Shown here one piece after another: positions 13,692 to 24,000 of a stretch of DNA of 64,000 nucleotides. Where the stretch lies: NCBI GenBank assembly GCA_023055355.1, contig JALJCS010000001.1:80144881-80208880 (forward strand). The letters run 5' to 3'. Made by a program: the position numbers and the translations under genes. Under the pieces are notes generated by a model. It made no database searches. It saw nothing but the letters and a program-made list of their open reading frames with translations, and was not told the DNA's origin. Position 1 is the stretch's first letter, and each line of letters begins with the position of its first letter. Source of the DNA: Agelaius tricolor (taxonomy: Eukaryota; Chordata; Aves; Passeriformes; Icteridae).

Positions 13692-14118
13692 ATGTTTAGA
13701 GGAATGGAGTGCCTCTCCTATAAAGAAAGGCTGAAAGAGTTGTGACTCTTCAGCCTGAAGACAAGGTCCTGGTGTGACCTTACCTCAGCCTTCCAGAACC
13801 CAAAGGGGGCCTACAAGGGAATTGGAGGTCTTTTTACAAAGGCTTGCAGTGATGGGACAAGAGGGAATGGCTTTAGACTGAAAGAGAGTAGGTTTAGGTT
13901 GGATGTTGGGAAGAAATTCTTTATTGTGAAGGTGATGAGGCACTGGAACAGGTTGTCCAGAAAAATTGTGGATGCCCCATTCCTGGACGAGTTCAAGACC
14001 AGGTCGGTGGGACTTAAAGCAACCAAGTGGTCCAGTGAAAGGTATCCTTGCCCATGGTAGGGAGGTTGTAAATGTGTAATCTTCCAACCCAGGCTGTTCT
14101 GTGTTTCTGTGATTCTGT
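13692..14118 (+). mobile_element. CR1 LINE, 5'-truncated 3' fragment
   Basis: This is a plus-sense 3' end of a chicken-repeat-1 (CR1) non-LTR retrotransposon. The diagnostic run of CR1 phrases is present in order: the segment for the end of ORF2 near 13700-13775, then GGGACAAGAGGGAATGG near 13855, GGTTTAGGTTGGATGTTGGG near 13901, the TGGATGCCCC...CTGGA region near 13970, and a 3' end with TTCTGTGTTTCTGTGATTCT near 14097. CR1 copies are normally severely 5'-truncated by incomplete reverse transcription, as here. There are many mismatches to the usual avian consensus, so the copy is not recent. It has no coding capacity. The 5' boundary is approximate. Confidence 0.9.
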
Positions 14119-15933
14119 CCCAGCCTCTGGGCTAAACTTAGGTCTCCTCATCAAGACTCTTAGATTGCAGTGTGTCCTGCGCAGTGCCTCCGAGCCCTAA
14201 GGAGAAGTCTCTCTCTCTCTGAATCCAGCTGGAAGCTTATCTCAGTAGCTGCCTGGTCTCTTTGGCCCCTCCTGGCTCTCTGTGGGGCCGTGCTGAAAAC
14301 ATGCTTTCCTTCCCTGGTGCAGGCATGCAGTCCTTTTTCAAAATACAGTCCCCACCTCACCCAGGATCAGCAGCCAGAAGAAGACAACCAGGGGGGTATT
14401 CCTGGTGCCTAGTTTTGCTCTGCTAACAGCACACAGAACTGAGCACATGAAAATACAAATCAGAGAGCACCTGCACATTCCCCTGCCTGTGGCCGAGCTC
14501 TCAGGAACTGCGAGCTGGCTCTCCCTGCCTGCCATGTGACAACAAAAATGCTTTTTAGACAGGTTTCTATGGGAACAAGCCTTAATGCTTCCACACTTTC
14601 TTCTTGTCTCCTTCTAATAACTTCTGAACCCTTCGGCTCATCCCAGCTCACCCAGCCAGAAGTTGACAGAAGAAGAGAGAAAATGCAGAGATATTCTAGT
14701 TCTCAAGTATCGTAAGCACAAGGGCTGAGCAAGTAGTGGAGAGAGAAAACATGCTGTAAGAGCCTTGACAAATGGAAAAGCTGTAGTCCAAGCCACAACT
14801 CAGTGCCAGCTACATGAGCCTTTTTATGAGGTCCCTCTGTTCCCTAAGGATAAGACATCCACTGGGCCAGGATGCAACTGTCAGACATCACACTGGAAAC
14901 TGGGCTTCATCCGTACCTGTGCACACAAAATTGCTTGTTCCTTCTTATCATCCAGTAGGTAGAAATATATGTAGTACTTGATTCTGGAAATCCTGAGGGA
15001 TGAAAGATCAGTCTGATTGTCACACACTGCTGGACAGAGTTTCTCCTCTGCTTTTAACCCCTGCTTTTCCTCAAGATTTTTATTCAAATTTTTGAATTCT
15101 GTTTTCTATATCAGTATCAACATCTGCAAGCAAACTTGCATACACACTTTCTTTTGCCATAATTATATGACCAAATTGTTAAAACTGGTAACGTTGGGGT
15201 GAAAATCTGCATTTTGTTCCTGTTCCTATATTGTAAACCTAGCTCCAGCTGATTTGGAAATTTTATCTAAGTCTGTAATGGGCTTAGAATTGCAGCTCTG
15301 CTGCATAAGGTTCAGCAGTATTCACAGTTACTGCTTTGGAAATTGCAGAATTTAATCCCAAATGAAATAAATGTCATTACAAACTGCTGTAGAAATAAAT
15401 TTGACTTCACGCAAAGGTTTCTAATTTTACCAACAGATAAAATCTTATTTTCAGGTGAGTGAGCCATGTCATAAAGAAGATAGAAGGTCATACTGAGGGC
15501 TTTTTTAAACTGTGTTGTTCACCTAGGGATGCTACAGAGGAATAAGGACAGGGCGTAAGTGGTGTTTTCCCCTATGGCAGGTTCTCAGCTGACAGAACAA
15601 CTAGAGCGTAACTGAACAAAGGCATAAAAGCTGCTCTAGGACCACTGAATATTCTGCCTGTCAGTATTTTAGTGTGTTTGAAATGAAGGATCCTTTCTAC
15701 ATTAAGAGAAAAAATGACCAGCTTGCCAAGCTAAAAGATTTGAGGCTTGACTGTACTGTGAACTCCTCCTGTGCTGGCTGAATGAGAGCACCGTGAGCAC
15801 CAGACCCCCAGAGGTGCCCAGAGCCATAGAAATTGCAGCAGGGACTGCCTACAGCCCCCTCCATTAGCAGCCTCAGGCAAAAAGATTTGCCTTTGGCTAG
15901 CAAGAGCCTAAACTGATGGCTTGTATTTTGCAG
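14119..15933. other. Non-coding DNA, no gene seen
   Basis: Unique-looking sequence after the CR1 3' end. A short CT-dinucleotide run sits at about 14209-14221. A strong splice-donor-like string (CAG then GTGAGT) occurs near 15453-15461 but lacks a plausible exon in front of it. No gene or mobile element recognised. Confidence 0.5.
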
Positions 15934-16003
15934 TGCTTCACTTTTTGACTGCTATTTGCACCGTATGAGTTTCTGTACCGAGACGCTGCTGCCGAAGCCG
16001 CAG
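15934..16003 (+). other. Exon-like 70-bp segment (candidate only)
   Basis: The segment is bounded by an acceptor-like sequence (TTGTATTTTGCAG ending at 15933) and a strong donor-like sequence (CAG followed by GTAAAGT from 16004). One frame is open throughout, entering with one carried base and leaving at a codon boundary, and contains an ATG at 15965-15967. The other two frames have stops. The stretch 15962-16001 holds five CpG dinucleotides, which is unusual against the CpG-poor surroundings and could reflect constraint. The translation (including MSFCTETLLPKPQ) is not a protein I recognise. It may be a non-coding RNA exon, an unrecognised small exon or chance. An open frame of this length is not strong evidence by itself. 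Confidence 0.22.
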
Positions 16004-19000
16004 GTAAAGTGCTCAGAGCAGCCTTAGCAAGAGCCTTTCCCAGCCCACACGCCACAATTCATGTTCCTCATCTCAGCTGTGCCATGATTCACTCCTTCTC
16101 CTGCGCCCTCCCAAGAAATTGTATTAAGTCCTGTTGTGTATCTTGCTAACTGTGACATCCCAGTCAGGGCAGGCTTTTATTCTTGAACCTTGATAGCAGC
16201 TATAACAGTTTGGCAGGGATACACACTGTGCACAGCAAAAAAACAAAGACCCCAAAAGGTTCTCCTACATTCAATCATAAGAAACAAAACCCAGTCTTTC
16301 CTTGTAAATTTTGCTATGTTATTGTGACACTGGGTCACAGATGTTAGTCTCCTCCTGGCATTCTCTCTTCCCACAGTTCACATCCAAAAGATTCTCTGAG
16401 GTCTTGAGAAATCAGCACAACATGAAACAGTAGATATTAAATGTGATTTTTTTTTTCCCTTGGATTTACTCATTTCTATAATATCATCAGAGGAATATCT
16501 CAAAACAGTCCCAGATCTGTTTTTCCTTACTCATTTAAATTGTCTCTTGGGTACCCTAACCTACTTTCTGAGACTATACAACTGCCTTTCCTTGTAGCAC
16601 GCTTGCTTTGCAAGTTTTCCCTTTAAAATAAGGTTGGGTATTTTACTCTCAACTACTTTGGCTTTTGTTATTTCCTTAAATAGTACTACAGTCATTGAAA
16701 TACACAATCTGTATCCTGCTTTATGTCACAACCTAAATAAAAAAAGCAGTAGGCTGGTATAAAAACATAGATGTATTACAGAGCAAAACTGTCATTAGAG
16801 GGAGAGGAACTCAATTCTCCTGCAATAGCTTGGCAATGTTTTCTACTTCATAACCTTCCATAATGTCTCCATTGAAGGAAAAATAAAGCAGTATATTTTG
16901 ACCTGAGTATGAAAGAGGTTTCCATTATTCTTACTTTGAAGATGGATGAAAGCACCTGAACAGCCATAATTCAGAAGCAACCACCTTGTAGCAGTTTTTT
17001 GCTGGGCTGATTGTCTTCCCCAGACTTTCATGACCTACTGCACTAGTATTTGTTCTGTCTACCCTCTAAGAATGCCTTCTCATTAGGCTTCAGTTTATTA
17101 CACTCTTGTCTTTCCCCTCAACTGTCTTTTGCCCACATATTTTCATCCTTTGCAACTTCCTACTTTGTTTCCTCTGGAAAACAAAATCAACTGTTACATA
17201 GCTAGTAACGAAGATCAGGTATAAAATTTTTCCCTTCTGCAAGTCTTATGTCCCTTATGAGCCAGATAATAATCAAATTTTTAATTCTGTGGCATATGAA
17301 GTAACTAGAAGAATCTTTAGTTGAAGTTTAGTTGTCAGTTGCTTTACTCAACCAAGTTATCCCTCTAAAGGAATGAGATTTTAGTGTTGAGTAGCCAATG
17401 TCATGTAAAACAACAGGGCCTTTTTAGCAACCATACTGCAGTAACTTTTGCATTAAGGATACAGCCACCAGTAGAGTTTGTAGAGGTTTTCACACTCTTA
17501 CACACACTGCAAGTATTCCTTAACAGTGAATTTGCCTTGTCCAAATTAAACTACATAACTAAAACAAGGTTATTGACAGCTTAGGATACACCCATTGTTA
17601 GAAAGGCTTCGCCAGTATTGGGAAAGCAAACTGAGCATCTCAGTGAGATGGCAAAAATGTGAGGCCTAGTGACCCCTGCAACTTCATAAGAGAAAAATAT
17701 AATATCTGGGGTGAGGATCAAGCAGAAAAGGGCAAGGAGGAGATGGGGGACATCTCACCCAGGGCCTACTGAGAGGCGAGCAGTGTGATGGCCTGTGAGG
17801 TAATTACCATTCAGACAGGGGAATGAGCCCTCTTATGTTACAGGGGCACGTGTGTATCTGGGTCCTTTGGGGATGTTAAACACTTCAGGAACTGTAGGGT
17901 ATCTGCTGTTTTCCAAATTCAGCTAGCTGGTCATAATGGTATAGCACCTAGCTCTGTAGAGTCATCTTGTACAGTCAGGGCTCACAGGCACTGGCACAAA
18001 ATAAATACCACCCCTTTGGAGGTGTAATAGTGCTCACTCATGAAGGATTTCAGGATTTACAAAGCAAAAATAACACTTAACTCAGTGGGAAATTTTTTTT
18101 CTTCCAGGATTTAGTGAAAGTGAAGCAGGGACCCCAGGACTTGGAAGAGCAGGTTTTAAGTAAACATGGATGCAGAAGGCCATGGAGATGTCTCCCTAGC
18201 CCTCAGTCTCACGGCAGAGAGGAGCTGAGAACAGGGATAGAGTGGGTTAGTCTTGATTTTTAAGCTCTGCTAACCCTTTCGGGCTTTGCCTGAAGCCATT
18301 CCCTGGCTCAAGGACCATATATGGCTCTCAGGTGCCTGTTCTACAGTAAAGCTGTGTATTTTGGCACAGATATGCCACATCCGCACCTGCTCACAATTAT
18401 CTACTGCAGTGTATGCCCACAGAGCTCTTCCAAGGACACATCTGAGAAGGCTTCACTATCAGGACTGGTGCAATGTCCAACCTCTGCTTCTGTGGATGCA
18501 TGATCCAAACCCCACAGGACTTATGCTGAGGAGCTGGCAATTAACTTACCTCAGCTGGATGGTTGGAATTAGACTTTCTGCAAGAAAGAACACCTCCCCC
18601 TCACCATTTTATCTCCAGGTAGATGACAATATGGTTTCTTTGCTCAGGAACTGGCCAGGTTGTGGTTTTCAGCACCTGTATGGAGCCCATTCTCTCTTTG
18701 TAGTCTCTCAAATCCCTTTAGATCTTATCTGACCTTTTCACTTAGCAGATTCCTAAGCAAGAGGCTTAGTTACCCTTTACTGTCATCTATAAGGAGATCT
18801 GACTTCAAATCTGCCAGCCAGGGGATCTAGGAAACAGGACTTAGAAACAAGCACCAAGGCAAGGGAAGCCAATGCCATCATTGAGAGCAGTTGAAAAAGA
18901 TGGACAATTGCGTATGCACTAAAGGAAAGGCAAGCCAAGGAGGAGACATCTGGATCCCGAAATCTCCAGAGGCTGTGGCAAGAAAGAGGGCTGACTGGTC

Positions 19001-19162
19001 ACCAGGGCAATGGTTTGACAGGACATGTGGATAGCCTGGTGCAGGGGCAGTGTCCACAGGTCTCTCTCAAACACCCTTACAAGTTTGCTGAGCCATGGTT
19101 CATTCTGCAGGCTCATGACAGACACAGAGAGCTGTGAGCACTGAGCTAGCAGGTGGATCTGA
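16004..19162. other. Non-coding DNA, no gene seen
   Basis: A+T-leaning sequence with no recognisable element. A 148-codon open frame (18286-18732, plus strand) has no domain and is overlapped by another frame at 18321-18503, so I consider it accidental. Nothing identifiable as RNA gene or mobile element. Confidence 0.5.
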
Positions 19163-19322
19163 TACAGTGGATGCCCCACCCCTGGAAGTGTTCAGGGCCA
19201 GGCTGGATGGGCATCTGAACAACCTGGGCTAGTGGAAGGTGCCCCTGCCCTGGCAGGGGGGTCAGAACTGGATGATCTTTAAGGTCCCTGACAACCCAAA
19301 CCACTCTATGTTTCTATGATAT
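19163..19322 (+). mobile_element. CR1 LINE, short well-preserved 3' end
   Basis: A 160-bp plus-sense CR1 3' terminus. It preserves the successive CR1 phrases GTGGATGCCCCACCCCTGGA, CAGGCTGGATGGG, CTAGTGGAAGGTG, CCTGCCCTGGCAGGGGGGT and GATGATCTTTAAGGTCCCT, and ends in a CTCTATGTTTCTATGAT-type tail. It matches the CR1 consensus as I know it more closely than the copies at 13692 and 55478, which suggests a younger insertion. It contains only 3' untranslated sequence and no coding remnant. Confidence 0.93.
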
Positions 19323-20211
19323 TGTGCACCCACAAGGTTTGCAGCCCCAGCCTCTGCTCTGTCTCCATCTGTAACTTGCAGTAGTACATTGCTTTGGGCT
19401 TTTTTGCAAACTGCCTCAGCCAGCAGGCAGAGATGGATGGTCCTTCTCTCATTGGCAGAAGGGTCTCTCCTTGCTGGTGGCCAACTAAATTCTTTCACTT
19501 CAACTTTGAGTAAAATACCAGTTTAATCTCAAACACTGACTAAAACCCTACTTCGATTTTAAACTTAAAAATCACATCAAGCTCTTTGAAAAAAACCCCA
19601 GGCCTTCATTATCATGAAGTGGGGAGTTAATCAAAGGATGTTTTACATTTTTCAGGAAAGCAACCTCTGAAGCGTTTCCACTTAACTTGCTGGAATTTAA
19701 GGAACAAGCTAATTAATTTGTGGCTTGTGGAAGAACTTGAGGGCTTACTGTAAATTCTTAAAGACCCTTTAAAGTGATTTAAATGTTACAAAAAGTACTG
19801 AGACACCACCCTTGGAGACTGAAAATACTTTATTTTCTGCAGAGGGGCTCAAGTTTCCCTCTTAGCCTCAGTAAATCAGCATGACTTGGACCAGCTAACC
19901 TGGGGTTGGAAGGCAAGTGTTATCTTACACTGGCTCTGGTTGAACAGACATTTACATGGACCCTTTCTCCATCACACACACATTTGTCTTGAAGCTTGTC
20001 AGAGTTCATTGGAAGACAAACTTTATACTAAACTGCTATGCTGAATTAGCCTTGTATGTGGCTTCTCTGTGGAGAAATGTCAGCAGTTACAGCTGTGATT
20101 CTCTGCCACGTAAATTGAAATAATACCAGAATTGAGCCAGAATGCATCTGCAAGAGATGATAGAAAGGTAATAACAACTTTGGCCTTCATCTTCAGAAGA
20201 GATGTAACTAC

Positions 20212-20450
20212 TCAGTGTTTTGAGGAGCAGCTGAGCTCACACAGGTCTGCTCAGCCTGGAGGAGACTGGGGAGAGACCTCATTGCAGTTATAACTTCCTC
20301 TTGAGGAGAAGAGGAGGAACAGACACTGATCTCTTCTCTGTAGTGACCAGTGACCTGAGGAAACAGTCTGAAATTGTGTGAAGGGAGGTTTAGGCTGGAT
20401 ATTAGAAAAAGGTTCTTCATTCAGAGGGGTGGGCAGTGGAACAGGCTCCC
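20212..20450 (+). mobile_element. CR1 LINE, 5' portion of an LTR-split copy
   Basis: Plus-sense CR1 sequence: GCTCAGCCTGGAGGAGACTG near 20249, GGGGAGAGACCTCATTGC near 20269, the segment around GTGACCAGTGACCTGAGGA near 20342, GGGAGGTTTAGGCTGGATAT near 20384 and GGAACAGGCTCCC at 20438-20450. At that point the CR1 is interrupted by a solo LTR and resumes at 20877. The layout (GTGCCAGGGGAGGTTTAGG-like motif, followed further on by TGTCCTG.GCAGGGCCA) fits a CR1 subfamily different from the copies at 13692 and 19163. The 5' boundary is approximate. Confidence 0.88.
20445..20450. repeat. Target-site duplication, left copy (GCTCCC)
   Basis: GCTCCC here and at 20877-20882 flank the LTR. Taking out the LTR and one copy restores an ordinary uninterrupted CR1 reading (CAGGCTCCCCAGGGAAG), which strongly supports these as the duplicated insertion site. 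A 6-bp duplication is typical of class II (ERVK-like) avian endogenous retroviruses. A 5-bp duplication cannot be fully excluded because of the run of C. Confidence 0.8.
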
Positions 20451-20655
20451 TATAGCCTGTTTCTCTTCACAGAGAAAAGCAAGGCACGACTTCCCAAGAA
20501 TATTTCTGGGTTTCACATTCTCTGAACTTCAGAGAAGGGAAGGACAATTCTTACCTTATTTGCTGTTCCTGTGTTTGTGCAAAAGTATAATGCAATATGG
20601 AAATTGTTTACCCAAAGTGATGGTGTTTTTTTCCTTGGCCTATCAGGGCCAATAA

Positions 20656-20697
<42 letters not shown>

Positions 20698-20876
20698 CCT
20701 GTCAGCTGACAGTCATGAGATTCTGTGCAGTTGTGTGCAGAGTTGAGTGCTTGGCAGATTCAGTTTAGATGTAATGTAACATAGTGTAATATAGTATAGA
20801 ATAATATCGTACAATAAAGTAATTAATTAGTCTTCTGATAATTCTCTCCCCCTCATCGGGCAAAATATCATCAATA
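20451..20876 (+). mobile_element. Solo LTR of an avian endogenous retrovirus, inserted in CR1
   Basis: A 426-bp element bounded precisely by the 6-bp duplication GCTCCC. Its ends (TATAGCCTG... and ...ATCAATA) look like decayed TG...CA LTR ends. It carries an AATAAA poly(A) signal at 20813-20818 followed by AGTAATTAATTAGTCTTCTG, a 3' region I associate with songbird endogenous retrovirus LTRs, and a TA-rich region just upstream. No internal viral gene sequence is present on either side, so this is a solo LTR left by recombination between two LTRs. It expanded a (TG)19 tract internally. Because it interrupts the CR1, it is younger than that copy. Family naming is from memory and uncertain; the nested structure is directly visible. 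Confidence 0.85.
20657..20694. repeat. (TG)19 microsatellite
   Basis: Thirty-eight uninterrupted bases of TG repeat inside the solo LTR. It is the longest perfect simple repeat in the window and probably length-polymorphic. It likely grew from a short TG-rich stretch of the parent LTR. Confidence 0.98.
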
Positions 20877-21052
20877 GCTCCCCAGGGAAGTGCTCACAGC
20901 ACAAAGCCTGAGACAATTCAAGAAGCTCTTGCACAATGCTCTCAAGCAGAGGGTGTGGTTTTCTGGGCTGTCCTGCGCAGGGCCATGAGCTGGACTTGAT
21001 AATGCTTGTGAGACCCTTCCAGCTCAGAATATTGCCAGGATATTCTGTGATT
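20877..21052 (+). mobile_element. CR1 LINE, 3' portion of the LTR-split copy
   Basis: Continuation of the CR1 begun at 20212. It opens with the right copy of the duplicated target (GCTCCC, 20877-20882) and continues AGGGAAGTGCTCACAGCAC, then the TTCAAGAAGCTCTTGCACAA region, TGTCCTGCGCAGGGCCATGA near 20970, GACTTGATAATGCTTGTGAG near 20994 and the CR1 3' end TATTCTGTGATTC at 21041-21053. Together with 20212-20450 it forms one CR1 3' fragment of about 409 bp, once the LTR and one duplicated target are discounted. Confidence 0.9.
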
Positions 21053-24000
21053 CCCAGAACCAACATGAGCAGTAGTTAAAGCCACTACGAAGGCTTTACA
21101 TTTGAGAGTTGGGAATTCACGAGGGCACAATTTCTTTCCTGTGTTTGAGTACTTTACAGCATATCTCATTTTTCTCTCATGTGAGCTGCCATCTCCCCCC
21201 CAGTCATTAGCTCCAGATATTCTGGCCCCTGATTTTGGAGTGATCCATCACATTAGATGGATGTGAAAACAACTGGCTCTTCTGACTGAGTTGAAGGATG
21301 CCTCTTCACTCTTTAGCAAGAGAGGCAAAGTGACTACAACACAGCAAAACCACAGCACTTCCTACTGTGCCTGTGCTTTAACTTTGAAATTCTACTTCAT
21401 CCCTCATATCCTGAAGAATTTCTAAATCAGTTTCCTTGGAATCTATATGGGAGAACCCTAGTCTTCTCCCTAGTACAAGCTCTCGTTAGGGACTGGTAAA
21501 TGGTTCACTCCTTGTCAGCTGCCTACACCATTCCTGACATTGCCTCTTGGTCACCTGGCTGTACTACAGGAAACCTCTTTCCCTCCTCTCAATTTCCTCC
21601 AAACCTGGACTCCAGGAAGGTGGTGTCCACTCACCACAGGTGTCCCCATCTATAGTGAGAGCAGCACACCTAATTTTTTGTACTCCCAAAGCGAACTCAC
21701 TGCTCCCAAAATTTGGAAAAGGAATTAAGGCAGCTTTAGGAAGAACTAGCATATCTCTTTGAGGGTCCTTCCCTCTCTCTGGAGTGGGTACATGGGAATT
21801 CAACACACAGCTCCCACAGATCATCTCCAAGAGTCAAGAACCTAAATATTCCCAAAAGTGCTCAGTAAGCACTTTAGTGCACACAGTACTCTGCTTTCAG
21901 CCTTTCAGGCAGTGTTTTCTTGTCAATCTGTGCACATTATATGCAACATTGAATACAGGAAGGAAAAAAACCAGGTGACTTTATGAGAGGAAGGCTGGCA
22001 GCAGAACTTCTGACTGCTACTACACTTCAGAGCTCTGAGCTTACTCACTTGCATGAGCAAATCTGAACCACACTGAATAATTTATTTTTTCCCCTTTACT
22101 TCATTCTTGTATTCATTCAAAGGGACATCTCACATGCCATGAACTTAATATTGTCACAACATAATCACATGTGAAGGAGTCAGAAAAATATTATTTGGCC
22201 TGATAATATTGTTTCCATAAGAAAATTACAGTGGGGCATCAAAGGGAAAGGAATTACTCTGAATGGCAGTTTATCAAATCTTTTTATTTACTTAAGGAAA
22301 AATGTTGTAGTGGATAGATAGAAAAACAGGCATTAGGTGGAGGTGGAGGCTAGAAATGGGAGAATCTATTTTAATTATAAAGAAATGAAAGCTAGAAAAT
22401 ATTTAACACAAAAAGGAGGTATATTTTTGTGAGGGTTTATGTATAATCTAAACCCACTTCCTCTGCTACACATTGACATGACATTCTAAAGGAGCACTTT
22501 GGTTCAAACCAGTACATCACTGCCAGACCAGTTTGCCAGACCAGCCAGTGGGCTGATATCCCAGCAGCTCTGCACAAATCAGAAAAACCAGTGGCTAAAC
22601 TCCACTGGCAGAAACATATTGCAGCCCTTCTTCTCCTGACTCATTAAGCAGCTGACAAGCCAAGTCAGGGAAGCATTTGACATTAGTTCCCACTTATAAA
22701 AGACCCACTCAAGAACTTTAAAGAGCACAAAGTCCTCAGTATCAAAGAGGAACCATAATACATATTCACATCAGAGAGACTGTGACAGTAAGAGGACATA
22801 GCTCCACCAGGTTGAATAAATGTCCTAACAGAGCATTCAGGCTTATGCCTCACCCTGTGCTTCATTACAGAGCCATCAAGAAGATAATTCAGACTCCTCC
22901 TGCCCTTGACTATGCCTACAATATCATTCAGTAAGCAGCATCAGTTCTCTTGCACAGAGCACAAGAGGAGCACGAGGATCTGCCATGCACAGGCAGGGGC
23001 ACCCAGAGCCTGCCCTGCTGGGACCTGCCAGCTGATGCAGTCCCTGTCACCCTTGTGCTGCACCATCTGTGCCAAGAGGGAACATGTGGTCCCTGGGCAG
23101 CTCTAGCCCCTGTAGCTGCTAATGCAGACAGGTGCCAGCACATGCTAACAGTGTGCTTGCAGGTGCAGCACACACAGCCTTGCCCTGAGAGCAAAGCATG
23201 ACCCCAAAGGAGCTAGTTCTGCTCTCCAGCTCAGCTCTGCCAGAAGGTGCATCCCAGAGATTCTGTGGTGCTGGAGCAGCTGGGTCCAGTGGTCACATCC
23301 AGGGGGGATGGGGATACCCCAGCTCAGCTACTCAAGGTGTTTTTATGCAGCTATTCATAGAAATGTAGATTTTTGCATTAAAAAAATGAAATTGTGGCAG
23401 ATATGGGACTGTTCCTTATTGTCTTATAGAAAGGGCCCTGTCTTGCAGAGGAGTCCAGCTGGGCAAGCCTCTACAGCAGTGGGGACCTTCATGAATAGGG
23501 GCCAGGGCAGAGGCAGGGAGAGCTACACCCCTGCTGCTGAGAGCTGAGTGTGGACTTGAGCTTTGTAACCCTCTCCAGCCCAAAATGTGGCATGGACCAT
23601 TCATCTGTGGCACCTTTAAATCTATAGAGTGAAGATGAGGAACACCTCTCAAAATTAAAGCTGAACCACTGCTCTTAAGAGAGCGTGCATTTTTATAGCC
23701 ATGCCTGCTAGAAATGCTATATTAATATATTCAATTGTACAAAGCTACAATTTTTTAGTTTAAATGGCACTTAGTATATTTAATCAGTGTACAAGCTCCT
23801 TAAAGGGATAATACAAATTAATTTGAAACCCTTCATCTGCAAAAAATCAATTTTATATCAGGTTTATATAATCTGTCAAACTCTGTTAACACACAAGCAA
23901 AGAGGTCTCTCCATTGTCAAATTTCAAGAAAAAATGAGAGGAGCAACTTCCATTAGTTCTGAGAAGTGGAGACAGCCAGGAGCTGAAGATAAAAATACCT

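Noticed and set aside
15453..15461. Strong donor-like CAG/GTGAGT
   Set aside because: The nearest upstream acceptor would give an exon of only about 18 bases; no support for a real exon.
18286..18732. 148-codon plus-strand open frame
   Set aside because: No recognisable family, overlapped by another frame, no supporting splice signals.
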